From assembly GCA_900074885.1 (NCBI GenBank), contig FJUW01000045.1, positions 62,001 through 126,000 on the forward strand: a DNA stretch of 64,000 bases, given 5' to 3'. Below the pieces are notes generated by a model. The model saw only the letters and a program-made list of their open reading frames with translations, searched no databases and had not been told where the DNA came from. A program made the translations under genes and the position numbers. Positions 31,718 to 43,292 of the stretch are shown in pieces (the stretch's first letter is position 1; each line of letters opens with the position of its first letter). This DNA is from Rhynchosporium graminicola (taxonomy: Eukaryota; Ascomycota; Leotiomycetes; Helotiales; Ploettnerulaceae).

Positions 31718-32366
31718 TCAGCAGGTGATTTTCATTGTTTTTTTAGAGCAACTTTTCGCGCACCTTGTGATAACCAGTTCCGGTTGAGAGACGATCGGGG
31801 ATGGAGGGATAGGGTGATTCTTCATACTACACCTTATTAGTCCAAATTTGCGTCTGAAGAATGGACTGTACTTACATCTCTCTGTAAGCCCTTCCGGCCT
31901 GTTTTTCAATAGCAGAAGTTGCTGATAAGTTATTCGCAGCTTGAAGATCCCTCGCAGTCTTCGCCGACTTAGCGACTCTGCTGTAGCTGGTATTCAAAAC
32001 CTTAGCCACGACTTTCGCGTTAATCCTATTGGACCTAATCTTGAATGATGGTGGGCAGCTCTGAGATGTCTGGATCTGTGTATACAGATTCATTTGGATA
32101 CCTGCAAGACGATTTGATCTACGAGAAGCAAGCGGATTCTTGTTATGGTTGGCTTGATTGGTGTGGTTGGGATTCTTGGTGTTCAAGGCGATAGTAGTGA
32201 CAGAAGTGGAAGATGCTTTGGCCTTAGACTCAACTTTCGTGTGAGCAGGGGTCATAGAAGCAAGCTTTGCACGAGTGTACATATCTCCACCTCGAGATAA
32301 GTGCTGGGGTTCGGAGAGGACATTGTGATTGGATATCTCGGACGATACCGATGTGGTGGGTGGCAT
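31718..32366 (-). CDS. Hypothetical basic protein, 199 aa
   Basis: Exons 32366-31876 and 31826-31718 (GTAAGT donor, TAG acceptor) close in frame. No family was recognised. It is rich in Ser, Thr, Asn and Lys with a His/Asn patch (NPNHTNQANHNKNP), a basic segment (ASRRSNRLAGIQ) and a helical Ala-rich part (SYSRVAKSAKTARDLQAANN). The end is Cys-containing and basic. It sits among the orphan family genes, and its upstream region repeats the gcgctagt element (32678). That hints at shared regulation, but the protein itself lacks the P-T-K-P linker. Confidence 0.6.
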
Positions 32367-33591
32367 CTTGATTGTGGCGCTGGGGCTGTGGCTGAGTAAG
32401 CCACAAATTTGTTCTGGTGGGTGGAGATTTTATTAATTCTGCTGAGTACGCGACAGATCAGTGTTGCTATTGTGGTTGTGATGTTGATCAATTGGAAGAA
32501 TGCGCGATTGTTTATATACTGTGGGGAAAGACCTCGCTTAAGTGGCAGGGGTCGTCAACACGGTGTTGATAACAATCAGGCAACACGGACTTGCGGTGGA
32601 TCGTTAGATTCCTAATGTGTTTAAATAATCAGGTGATGAGCTACCTGGGCGAATGAGAAGTCTTAGTCGTGTCCATCGCGCTAGTTCACTTCCAGAAATA
32701 GATTCAAAGTTAGGTGTGCCCGCGATGATAATTGCTAATTGCAACGAGGTTTTTCCAACTTTTTCTCTTTGAGCTTATCAGTCTGTAAGAGGAACTCTGG
32801 CGAAATTAATGGATGGTCTAGGCAACGATGTCGACGATTTGTAAGTATTCCTCAGATACATTCTCAAATTGGCTGATGTAGAGAGATTTGTTTCTAGTGC
32901 ATCTGTGCCTTAAATGTGAGTAGTAGGCCGTCTAGGACTTTGTTATTCTCAGTCTCATGGAATTTTTCGGATATTGCAACAGATTTCTTTGACATTAGAT
33001 TTGAGCAGCAGTGTGAGGAACGACCGTAATGCCCGGCATTCTGTTATTTTGAGCCATGATCTCAATGCAGGTCTCAGTCGCTCTGAATTCAATCAGGTAT
33101 AGTCAAATTATTCTAAAGACTTTCACATATCGTTGCGAGAAATTTGAATAGCATTGCAGGTTACGTCCAGAGTTCCGCCTTTGTATATACAGTAGCCGTG
33201 TTGAAGATCAGCTATTTGCCATTGGTCAGCAGTGTCACATGGGAAGGTCTTACATGACCTGTAGAACCAAAATGTATCCGCCTTTATAAAACTTCATGTA
33301 TCACATCAAACATGACTTTAAACTCGTGGCCATACGTGATTGACCCAATGTTCATGATAAAGGCACCTCGAGAGTGAAATTCACGCCAGTGGAGGTTTGT
33401 CGATCTACCGAGATCGAACGATATTCTAACATCACTTCAAGAGTATATCATTGGTTTCAAAAGCATTGAAATTGAAGATCTATGATCCGTAACTATCCCC
33501 CAATGCCAAAAGAAAACTTAAAAACTGTACAATAGGTTTGATCTCCCATTGAAACCCAAACCCCGAGCAGAATACAAAAAATGCCACGATC
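32367..33591. other. Intergenic, about 1.2 kb
   Basis: Promoter side of the preceding gene up to about 32700 (gcgctagttc at 32678). At 32809-32913 a tiny spliced frame of 15 codons with a perfect GTAAGT donor is possible but too short to call. The rest shows no coding signal. Confidence 0.35.
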
Positions 33592-34389
33592 TCAATGCTC
33601 AACATCCATTTCATTCGTGTCAGTATCATCAGCAGCTTCACTGCTTACCTCGACTCTCTGCTCACCATTTTCAGAATTCTTCAGGCCACTCTTAAAGTGG
33701 TGCGTGAACACAATACTAGCAAAAGTTAGTATCAGTACCAACACTCAATTCTCTAGATATCAGAGCTGCACCTACCCATCAAAACTCGGAAGCGACTTCT
33801 GCTCTTCTATCTTCTCATCACCAACACTTTTGCGCTTCATCGACTTGATCTTCTTGTCCGCACGAGTCTGCAACCTGTTCGCGCGCTTGATCTTCACATC
33901 CGCAATCCTCACATTCTCAACCGCCATATCGATCTTCACACCCGCACTATCAATGCTACGCTTAGCTTCCCTGATAAGATTAGCAATCTTTCCTGCTCTT
34001 GCGGCGCTGATTTGTTGCACTTTCATCCATGGTCTCTCCTCACCAACTTCCTTACCCTCTCCTCCAATCTTACCAAGTCCAGAAACCATAGGTCGGTAAA
34101 AAGGCATAGCCGGCTTGGTCGGAGGCAAGAGAGCGAAGGAAGCTGGAGCGACAGGTTTTGCGATAGAAGAGAGCAGGAAATTGGAGGGCAGATTCGAGAT
34201 TTCGGTACTGTATTCGGAAGTTACGAGCTGGTACAATTTGACTAAGGCGAGGTGGTGGGAGGCGGCTTTGGTGTAGGTTTTAGCTTCGCGCTCGTAGTCG
34301 TCCAATGCTAGAATATGGGAATCAAGCTCGAGGCGGTAGCGTTCTCGATTGATGATGCTTTGCAAAGCGTTGGTTGGGGTGGAGGAGGA
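33592..34389 (-). CDS. Orphan helix/Pro-linker family protein D, 245 aa
   Basis: Exons 34389-33776 and 33715-33592 (GTAGGT donor, TACTAAC branch point, TAG acceptor) close in frame. The layout matches gene A: an N-terminal amphipathic region with Tyr-rich heptads (LALDDYEREAKTYTKAASHH), a linker with SFALLPPTKPAMPFYRP, then a long helix (AGKIANLIREAKRSIDSAGV) running into a Lys-rich stretch (IKRANRLQTRADKKIKSMKR). It ends with an acidic tail. Sequence identity to A-C is low, so membership rests on the order of features. Function unknown; the helix-plus-basic end suggests a nuclear or nucleic-acid-associated role, which is only inference. Confidence 0.68.
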
Positions 34390-35907
34390 CATTGTTGTGG
34401 TTGTGGTGTGGTGGAGTGGAGTGGTGTGTTGGGTTGTGTTGTGTTGTCGATTGAGAAATCCGATGCCGTTTTGCTTGAGGAACCAGCGATAATTTGGATC
34501 TGATAGCCAATGCGTGATGAAAGAAAGGGAGAAAGAAAGAGTCGCGGAGTCGGGTTTAAGATGGAGCATTTATTGGTATCTCGCTTAGCGAGTCAACAAT
34601 TAAAAGTATCGACAATAGCAAAATCAAGCCTTAGAATTCAGGCCAACTAAATCCCAACCCGCCGTCAGGCCTGCACTATTAATCATGGGTCTCATTTAGA
34701 ATTAGATTGTGTGTAGGATCTCACAAAAGTCAAGGCAACCCTGATTTCTTAGTGTAGAAATGAATGGACCTGGTATGGTATAAAAAGCGGCACAGTCCGC
34801 CTATAACGAGGCGACATTCCCCACCTGTAATTTCCGTGTCAATGACTAAGTCCAAACAAAGTAGCGAGTGAGTCCGACCCTTATAGTCTCTTTATACTCG
34901 TAGACGATATAACAGTCTATAAATCCTGAATTAATTTTGAAATTACGGACGGGTGAATAAAGCTTCGAGGTGCTGATAAAGTCGATTTCAAATTGAGAAT
35001 GGCTTTAGCAGCTCGATTGATATTGGGTACTATCGTGAGGGGTTAGGTAGATATCTAATGTAATGTAATTTGTTTCAGTCGATTTAGAAGAGTTGGTGTT
35101 CGGTCTCAAGGGGTAGTCTATCTCCCGGAGGTAGTGTGATACTGAGCAGTGCAGTTTGCAATCGAATATTTGAGGTATTTAAGGTAATTGTAAGAAAGTT
35201 TCAGTGCGAATTTCGAAGACTCCTCCACAAACCACCACTCCTACAATAATCCCTTCGACTCAATTTTAGCTCTCCTTTCCCTTCAAACAATACAGACTTG
35301 ACTGTAAATTTGAAATTTGATAGGAGGCACCGCGTACAGGTGTTGAGTCTCTGTCTCCCCATGCCGTATGTTTCCGCAGAACAGTGCATCGCTGCTGGTA
35401 AGTTAAGGATATCATACGTTACCATGGACTACTGCAACCCAGAAACAGCTTTTCTTCGTGCACAACAGTCCATGATAGCAATAATTAAGTTACTGAATCG
35501 GTGATGTGATCCGAGCGCCGAAGTTCTAGAGTCGAAATGCATTACAAAATGTAGCGTAGTGATTGAACTCAAGTACTCAGTGTAGGCTTGAATTAAGTAG
35601 GTGCGCTAAATTTATAGTGATTTGATTACTGCTTTCTCTATTCAGAGTAGACTTAGAGTATATTATGCAGTATAAAGTAGCATGAAGTAAGCATATAGTA
35701 GGTATGATATTATATTCATACATACCCTTACCTACTCAGAGGTGAGCTCATAACAGAGAAAAGGTCGTACTTTTTGAGTTTTGGTTTGGTGGAAATTTGC
35801 ACAATTAGTAAGAAGTACTCTGGGTATTTTCTGATTTACCCTGAGTAAAACTGAATTAAGTTGAGTTGGTGATTTTCACCTTCGAGTGGAGTCGAGTACT
35901 ACCCTAG

Positions 35908-35946
35908 ACTCAACTCAACCCAATTCAACTCAATTCAACTCATCAC
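35908..35946. repeat. ACTCA/ATTCA low-complexity repeat
   Basis: Degenerate repeats of caactca and caattca; the reverse complement (gaattaagttgagttg) occurs about 50 bp upstream at 35852, so the pair can form an imperfect hairpin. Confidence 0.6.
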
Positions 35947-36734
35947 TACGCTGATATCAAAATGGTTGATCTTCTAAAATATCCTTAACTCCTCTTCCTA
36001 CCTCATTACACCCGAGCACAACGTCCGAATTCAAAGATCAGGACGCAAATCCGCCCCCAATAAAGAACCCCCCAGCAAACTAAAAATTCCAGAGGGAGAT
36101 AGCAATGTTTCTCTAGATCAATTTCCATCCGGTGATTTCCCTTTCACAACACATAACGCGTACATTGTTTTCTCATAGAAAATCTTGCCACATCCCTTCA
36201 ATTCTTACACCGCATGCCGCTCGCCATACCTCAACTTCATGATCGATCTGTCGCCTGAACATCTCCACCCCGGCCCCCACCACTTTTTTCCTTCCACAAC
36301 GCTCTCTAGCTTCGAGCAGTCAAACATCACATCACAAGTGCAGCTTCCGTCTGATGCTCCCAACACAACCTTCCAGTCCCAGGATTCGTTGGTAAATATC
36401 CTGCTATCTTGCATCTCATATCCCAATTCAAGATCCCCATCTTCCGAAACCTCTTCATCTCCTTCTCCATCAATCACCTTGCGCCAACTTGCCTTTGGAA
36501 CATCCAAAATCTAGTGAAAACAAAGCCCAAAGTCGCTAACTTGGTGAAATTGCCAAATATCACACCTCTAAATATCATTAATTCGAGACTGCAATCCCAA
36601 GCCCCCGTCTCTTCTTCCTGTGCGGGAGCGTTTGATTTATCATCCCTCACCTGAAGCTCATGTCCCAAAACGGTCAAGAACACCGCTCTCATTAAAATTA
36701 TTGTATCAAAAAGGTAGAACTGGAGTAACTTGCG

Positions 36735-36762
<28 letters not shown>
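36735..36762. repeat. (TACA)7 microsatellite
   Basis: Seven perfect TACA units followed by TATATA. Confidence 0.9.
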
Positions 36763-36768
<6 letters not shown>

Positions 36769-37342
36769 CAAAGACACTAATAACAGACTCAGCAACGCAA
36801 AGATCATTATTTCATATCATTTCATGAATCAACATAAAACATCACACCATCAAAGAACTACCTCCATAATCCAAGTCTCTTATGTGCCTATACAAGAATA
36901 ACCCAGGAAGGCATCGTTCGAACCGTCCATCCTCCAGAAGAAGAAAACCGAGCCACTAGAACCATGCAGGCTATTGTATTTGATATAGGAATGAATGAAT
37001 GAAAGGAGAAATTCGTGATATAATTTAGGAAACTATATGAGCATTTACATACCAATACATATACATGTATGTACTAGAAGAGCTAATGCGAAGAAAGAGA
37101 AAAGAAATTTGTCGGTCAAGCATTTCGAGCTGATCGTAATATCTTCATTGTCTTGACTCTTTTGACTCACGAATTCTGTCCTCTATCCTATTCCCATCTC
37201 TCCATCCCATCTCCATTCATCGCCAAAACATCTCTCTTATTTACGTCTGCCAGCCAGCCTACCAGGCTGCCTCACTACCTAGGTAAGCCCAACATCATAG
37301 ATACTTTAACCATGTATCCACACCAACATAAATAACCTTACT

Positions 37343-37374
37343 TACCTACCTACCTACCTACCTACCTACCTACC
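37343..37374. repeat. (TACC)8 microsatellite
   Basis: Eight perfect TACC units. Confidence 0.9.
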
Positions 37375-37950
37375 AAACCATCTACACACCTTCACAGTTC
37401 CACGACTCCAGCTGAACAATACGATATAATATTTGTGTTTCCCATTTCTCATTTATGTTTGCGTCAATTACTATTTACAAGCGTATCCTGTCCTATAGTA
37501 TTCTTTCGTCTCTCCTGCTTCTCTTCTCTCGGAGTCTCATCTATATCTTTTCCCTCTTTTGGGGCATCCAATCCAATGTGACCCACCCACTCACTCACTC
37601 GTTTACTCACTTCAATCCAAACCAACCACCGTAAAGTCATCAACCACCATGAAATTTCCGCACCCAACCACTCATTCGAGATTTCCCCATCCACAGCCAA
37701 ACCCGAGAAACGCCTCGTGGCTCTTAGAAGAACCACAACAACCAAAAGGACTTTCCAAAAGGATAGAAGAAGAAACTGTGTACAAGCCAAGAAGTAATGC
37801 AATTATGACATGATGGTCGTTTCTCTGCCTGAAGCAACATCACCCGGCCCGCAATGCATCCCAACAAATCTCCTTTCTACGCCAACTCAACCAATCCTAA
37901 GCCACGGCCCGTGTGGACCCTACATCCATCATTAAGTCTTCGTCCCCCAT

Positions 37951-38991
37951 CTAATACCTCCTAGGACTTGTGCTTCCTGCCCTCGGCGGTCCATGCCTCG
38001 GAACCTGAGGCGGAGACAGCACAACACCTTCGCCATCAAACAGATCCTCCAAATACGCACTCGGCGGTCTCTCACCTCCACGCCCACCATAATGCCCATT
38101 CAAATTCAACGTACTACTACTATTTCCCATTCCTCCACCACCCACGTTTCCCTGACCTCTCATCAGCGGACTATCGGGCGGACTGGGCCCCATACTCCTC
38201 GCTCTGCTATATCCCTGCGACTGAGGACCAAGATTTGACAGTGAGATAGCAGGTTGATGACCTGAGCCTCCAACATGGACTGAGTTATTCCCACCAGCGA
38301 TGTTTGAAGATCCTGAGGCGTAATACCCTGCTGGTAGATAGCTGGAGCCGCGATTTCCTGGTTGACCCAACCCACCAGCACCAGCTGCTCCAGCAGTGGG
38401 ACTAAAGAATAGAGAGCTTGTGGAAGGACCGCCTGGCGCCGTAGTTGGACGAGCACCTTTCTTGCCTCCTTTGCCTCCACCGAGACCAGAAAGTGAGATG
38501 GTGGAATCTCTGTTGTTATCGGAGTATTTATAGAAAGAAACTGGAGCAGCAGGTGTGCGAAACAGGGCTTTTGTATCCGCCATGTTCTGGTGTTCGGAGG
38601 CGCGCTTTACGGAACGATGAAGAGACCAAGCTACGAGACCGCGCCAGAGGAGAACAGAGAAGGCCATGAATCCTAAGATTGCACCGACGATTATGAACAC
38701 TGTACCGTCTGGTAATGTAGATTGTTGCATGAATGGCGCATTTTTCGTAGGAGGAACTGAAGCTGTGACGGGCTGGATTGCACCTGATAATTTGGGCAGA
38801 CCACTTGGAAGACCTCCGCCTGTTGTGGCTGCTGTCCCTGTGATGCTTATTGCGCCAGAGGCTTGTCCTGTTGTTCCCGAGCCTGTGATAGTGGCGGCTC
38901 GGTTTCCGGATGTGGATGCTGCGGGTTTTTGAGATGTTGTGGCAGTGGTTTGTGTGGCCGTAGCCAGGTCTGGGAGGGAATTGGAAGACAT
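37951..38991 (-). CDS. Single-pass membrane protein resembling fungal Csi2 family, 346 aa
   Basis: One exon starting at the ATG at 38991. A Thr/Ser/Ala/Gly-rich N-terminal half (about residues 1-95), probably lumenal or extracellular and O-glycosylated, precedes one transmembrane helix (TVFIIVGAILGFMAFSVLLW). A conserved-looking juxtamembrane stretch (RGLVAWSLHRSVKRAS) follows. The C-terminal half is Gly/Ser/Pro-rich and disordered with an SxL/SP-rich end. The TM plus 'LLWRxxxAWxLHRSVKRA' pattern is what I associate with the Csi2/vacuolar-membrane family linked to chitin synthase 3 localisation. I could not check this by search. Confidence 0.68.
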   Translation of the reverse strand: MSSNSLPDLATATQTTATTSQKPAASTSGNRAATITGSGTTGQASGAISITGTAATTGGGLPSGLPKLSGAIQPVTASVPPTKNAPFMQQSTLPDGTVFIIVGAILGFMAFSVLLWRGLVAWSLHRSVKRASEHQNMADTKALFRTPAAPVSFYKYSDNNRDSTISLSGLGGGKGGKKGARPTTAPGGPSTSSLFFSPTAGAAGAGGLGQPGNRGSSYLPAGYYASGSSNIAGGNNSVHVGGSGHQPAISLSNLGPQSQGYSRARSMGPSPPDSPLMRGQGNVGGGGMGNSSSTLNLNGHYGGRGGERPPSAYLEDLFDGEGVVLSPPQVPRHGPPRAGSTSPRRY

Positions 38992-39982
38992 TCTGATTAT
39001 GTTCTTGTTAAGAGAGGACGTGTTGTGAAGTCTGCGAGGAGACCCGGTATGGCCGCAGAGATCCTTCGATTAATCGTCCCGCAAGTCTCCCAACGGATTA
39101 AACAAGATCTATGATTCCAAATCGTAGTCGTATGTCGAAGCTTTGTAAGAGGCAGATTGTCGAGTATCGAATCGTGGAGGGTTCCTTTTGTTGACCTGTA
39201 CCCCAATCCTTTCTCTTTTCCTTCTCAGTATAATCAATTGATTTCAGGATTAAAGAACGTCGTTGAACTGGTATGCTCTAACTGCCATCAATGTCGTGGT
39301 ACCAATGTAGTCTGCCGATTCCGGTTCCGATTCCTGGTAGTGCAAATGCCCGATGTCGTGGTGTCAAGGGATCCTGCTTCTGTCCCTGGTCTGTTTGTCT
39401 GTCTTGTTGCCCCTTCCGACACTTTAACTATCCGGGGTAAAAGGTTAAAGGTAAATAAAGTATGCAGATAGAGGTTCCGCCTAATAAAGAACCCTTGAAG
39501 ACTACAACTCAATAGTTTAAAGAATCGGAATTTTCGATAACTCGTGATAAGAATCTATAGAGCGAGGGTATAAAGATGCAGAGCAAAGCAAAGCCAAGCA
39601 GTCTTCGTATTTCCTAGCAAGGGATAGAACTTCGCCATCTCGTGTTGAGGGATCGTCAATCGCAGTTCCTGCATTCCTTCCACGCTAGAGCCGAATAAAG
39701 ATTAGCTCACAAGTGGGTCGCTATATATAGTCGTGTGGGCAACGATGGGGCGGTGAGGTGCTTATGTAAGGTCGAAGAGGCAGAAAAGGGCTTGGCTTTG
39801 GAATTTTTGATTTGAAGCTTCATGTCGCAATCCATATCGAGTGGCTCTGTCAAGCTCACAACTTGCGCCCGCCTCCACCACGACGCCACGAAAGATAGAG
39901 GAAGGAATAACTTGGCGACGCTACATTCCACTCTTAAGATTCTTAAGAGAACGAAAGATTCTTAAGAGAACGATTTTATATC
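38992..39982. promoter_or_regulatory. Divergent promoter region between the Csi2-like gene and FCF1
   Basis: 991 bp between opposite starts. Just before the FCF1 ATG lies a perfect 19-bp tandem repeat (39936-39973). No coding model accepted. Confidence 0.4.
39936..39973. repeat. Perfect 19-bp tandem duplication next to the FCF1 start
   Basis: aagattcttaagagaacga occurs twice back to back and ends 9 bp before the FCF1 start codon, so it lies in the 5' leader or core promoter. Confidence 0.9.
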
Positions 39983-40655
39983 ATGGGTCAAGCGAAGAAG
40001 ACCCGCAAGTTCGGCGCCGTACGTTTTGATCCGCCTCCTTCCCCCTCATTGTCACATTGCATCACATCTCTATAGCCAGCCCAACTAACCTTTCTGTCCA
40101 CAGGTCAAACGCATTATAGGCCAGAACGATGCGCGTCTAAAGAAAAACCAGCCTAAAGCCGAAGAGAACGCCAACAAGAACGACTCCATCTCCCAAGTAA
40201 CGCGCGAGATCCCGCAGGTTTCCTCTGCACTCTTCTTCCAATACAACACGGCCTTGGTGCCTCCCTACTCTATCCTAATCGACACAAATTTCCTCTCTCA
40301 CACCGTACAGCGCAAACTCCCCTTGCTCGAAACCCTAATGGACACACTGTACGCGAACTGCATCCCGTGCATCACATCGTGCGTGATGGCCGAGCTGGAG
40401 AAACTAGGTCCGAAGTATAGGATTGCATTAAGAATTGCGCGGGATGAGCGGTGGAATCGCCTGAAGTGTGATCATAAGGGCGTTTATGCCGATGATTGTA
40501 TCGTGAGCAGGGTGATGGAAAGTAAGATTTATATCGTAGGCACGAATGATAGGGAGTTGAAGAGGAGGATTAGGAAGGTGCCTGGTGTGCCGATTGTGAG
40601 TGTCGCGCGGGGAAAATATGTCATTGAACGCTTGCCAGACGCGCCTGAAAAATAG
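39983..40655 (+). CDS. FCF1: rRNA-processing PIN-domain protein Fcf1
   Basis: A nucleolar component of the small-subunit processome needed for early cleavages that release pre-18S rRNA. Exons 39983-40018 and 40104-40655 close in frame at 195 aa, close to yeast (189). The N-terminus MGQAKKTRKFGAVKR is characteristic. The PIN domain shows its acidic positions: D72 in ILIDTNFL, E109 in MAELEKLG, D142/D143 in YADDCIV and D161 in TNDRELKRR. The C-terminus ends RGKYVIERLPDAPEK, as usual for Fcf1. The short first exon of 12 codons is supported by a GTACGT donor and CAG acceptor. Confidence 0.96.
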
Positions 40656-41655
40656 GCTACTGGTAGAGGAGATAGGTTCAGAGAGAGCTGGCGAAGGGGT
40701 AAATGGGCAAGAAAAACTGCATTTGTGGCGTTTCGGGCGGGATTCACTGAGGCGTTATGGTTGTATTGGCTTGCTTAGCTGGAGGACTCAAGAAGTCTGA
40801 TTTTTACACCACGCCGGTGCATATCCCGAAGAACGGGGAATTTCTATGAAAAGAGCGAGAAAAAATCCTCATCCAGACTCTGCGAAGTAGGAAGGGAGTA
40901 GTCAAATTCCTAGACGTAGAAACTCTCGATATGTCTACAAGTTACGATGCCGGGCATGGCCAAGAAAAATACGAAAAGGAGTCTCAGGACCATGCGATCC
41001 CTTCGCAAATACACGACTCACCAAGTCCTCATACTCCCTTCCCGTGCCTGCCTCTATCTACAATACGTCACTTACCGCACTCTCTTCTCGTTGTCAATGT
41101 CTCGCTGCATCTCCAAGCAACAGCTGCCTTAGATGCGCCAGTGACACTATCTAAACATGATCTTTCAACCTGCTGAATTGTACAGTCACTTGAGCCAGCT
41201 CAGAGTTCGGACATGGAATTGAGACTTGAGACTCGGGTCTCAGCCTCTCAGGTCTCGGCTGGATAGGAAAGAAGGAGGGGCTGTGTAATTGCATATTCAT
41301 TTCATTTTCCTCAATGGGGTTTTCTCTCCAGTGTTAATCTTTATGGGGACTCGAATGTCCGATGATTCATGTTCTGAATCGAGTGACACTTGTTTGATCT
41401 GGAGACTGGTGTATAGCTTCGGGTTCAGGTGGTCAGATAGAGGTTGTTTTTATTAAGGCAGATACAAGAAAGAATGATTAGTTTAACAAGCAGATCAAAA
41501 ACAGGTCATTCATTCCATGGCGTCCATGCATACTCTATACATACTATCAACACAGTCATCCTCTCGCCAGCTCCGATTCAGCTATTGCTATTCTCTAAAC
41601 ACACCTACCCTTGACGCTCCAAGCCCAACGATAAGCAAGCTTATTCACGATCCTT
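40656..41655. other. Intergenic, about 1 kb
   Basis: 3' flanks of convergent FCF1 and BIG1. Short frames near 40931-41176 are not protein-like. Nothing else seen. Confidence 0.4.
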
Positions 41656-42931
41656 CTATTGCTTATTCTTCTGCTGAGCAGCAGGACCCATCTCCTTATC
41701 AAAAGCACCATACGAGACTTCCAGACTAGAGATAGCACCGATACCAACACTCAGGATGGCGAGGAGTATAAGTGTGACGAGGAGACCCATGAAGAGACCT
41801 TTGATGACATCATGAATTAGCACAAGTATTTCCATTCAGTGACTCTCGATAGGATATATAGCATTTCTCCGGTAGTTTAGGATAATAGAATAAACTGAAG
41901 AGCTTGGTCCTTGAAGAGAACGTGTAAAGGAAGGAGATGCATGTGAATATGGAGTAGCAGCTGGAAATCAGGGGATAAAAGTGACATACCAGGGCTCAAA
42001 AAGTTATACTTCTCAAATAGCGGTTGGCGCCTATTGATACCAGATTCATTCCTCGCTGCTCTATTATAGATATCCCTCTTAAGGTCCATGTGGAGTGGCT
42101 CCATGAAATCCGATTCGTAGACGATAGCTTTCTCGACTGCTTGCTCGGCAACAATGCTGGAAGATGGTGCTGGTGTGCTGAGGATGATCACTGTGTAGCT
42201 TTTGCCGCTTGTAGGGAGTGCTGAAAGCCCATTGTAAAGTTTCGAGTCTACATAGGATGTTAGCTGGGCACGTATCGGAATGTAGTTACGTTAAAACAAC
42301 ACATGATTAAGGAAGGCTTGAGTAGTGTCAAGGAATCCAAAGCCAACTCACCAAGCTCGCTAACCCTCCTTTCTCTATCCTCTCCCTTGTTCAATGCTTC
42401 CCCGATGCTCGCCTCTTGCGAAACACCGCATTTCTCCGATAGCAACTCCACCAATGCCTGTCCATCACGCTCCTCCAATCCTAGGACCTCATTGACGGTC
42501 ACTTGTCCCTTTACACTTTCATGCTGGAGGGCATTCTTCAGGTGTGGCGCATGCGCACTGAGTTCTGAGGACGAAACGGAGGGGAGGGTGTGGATATAGT
42601 ACTGTTCCGAGGGGCATGTTGAGAGATGTGCTTTGATTTGGGAGAGGAGAGAGGCGCGGGATTGGAGTTGTGCTGTATTAATCTCCTTTGGTAATCTAGT
42701 TACTGGTCAGCTCAAATAATCCTAGCTTGCCAATTGAAATAGGCGCAACGGCTGGCTGCTCCGTGGTGGAAAGCACATAGCTTGGATGCTGTGCGGGACA
42801 GAGGATTGGTTTCGAGGCATGGAGGGCGAAAGTACGTACGGCGAATCACTAAACATCAAAAGAGGGCTCGCTCCCTTGAACGCAGCAGCGCAAGATATCG
42901 TGGCTGCCAATGCAGCGATAGAGAGACGCAT
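41656..42931 (-). CDS. BIG1: ER membrane protein Big1 (V-ATPase/beta-1,6-glucan biogenesis family)
   Basis: Fungal Big1 is an ER type I membrane protein required for normal beta-1,6-glucan in the cell wall and related to V-ATPase assembly factors. Exons 42931-42840, 42695-42352, 42247-41990 and 41798-41656 close in frame at 278 aa. There is a signal peptide (MRLSIAALAATISCAAAFKG), then the 'SPLLMFSDSPLP' start of the lumenal domain. Near the C-terminus are QPLFEKYNFLSPGLFMGLLV running into the single TM helix, then SSLEVSYGAFDKEMGPAAQQ, the family's highly conserved end. It is divergent from the Nol12/Rrp17 gene across 361 bp. Confidence 0.88.
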
Positions 42932-43292
42932 CCTTCCTCGTCTCGGTGTGTTGTGAGAGACGAAGATGGTAACGAAGTTCGATGATGTCTATCTATGGTA
43001 TCGAGCTTGGAGCTTGACGTGCAGGCGAGAGAAGGCTGACGCCTTGGCTGGGCTGGCGGAGCGGAGCGGAAGTGGTACAAAAGATCGAGGAGAGGAGGCT
43101 TATCGGATTTGATAGAGGATCTCCGCAAAAGAAGATTCCTGGTTGCACGCAGTTAAAGCTTCATCGAGAACATCCAACCCAAGCACGCCTTTCCAACCAT
43201 AACAACCGCCGATTCAAGTTCATACACCTGTAATATTCGAAACTATTGTCTACAGGTCCAAATACTCCCAGCAGTTCCTAAAATCGGCGATC
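42932..43292. promoter_or_regulatory. Shared promoter of BIG1 and the Nol12/Rrp17-family gene
   Basis: 361 bp between opposite start codons. No TATA box recognised; the two genes may be co-expressed, which is inference from orientation. Confidence 0.4.

Larger units (their letters stand above)
34390..37950. other. Gene-free region of about 3.5 kb with simple repeats
   Basis: AT-rich and without an acceptable coding model. It includes low-complexity ACTCA-type sequence (about 35590-35946), two tetranucleotide microsatellites (36735-36762 and 37343-37374) and long pyrimidine-rich stretches (37140-37620). The right part is probably 3' flank of the Csi2-like gene. Two opposed 100-codon frames at 36185-36514 overlap and neither is convincing. 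Confidence 0.45.

Noticed and set aside
32809..32913. A 15-codon spliced mini-frame with a perfect GTAAGT donor
   Set aside because: Too short to separate from chance, with no relatives visible in the window.
36185..36514. Two opposed frames of about 100 codons
   Set aside because: They overlap on opposite strands; the minus-strand one has no ATG until late and neither has convincing splice context or family resemblance.
36905..36935. B-box-like gttcgaaccg
   Set aside because: No matching A box or acceptor stem at tRNA distance.
37343..37374. TACC repeat considered as a CRISPR or telomere-like array
   Set aside because: It is a simple tetranucleotide microsatellite without spacers; CRISPR arrays do not occur in fungal nuclei and the unit is not telomeric.
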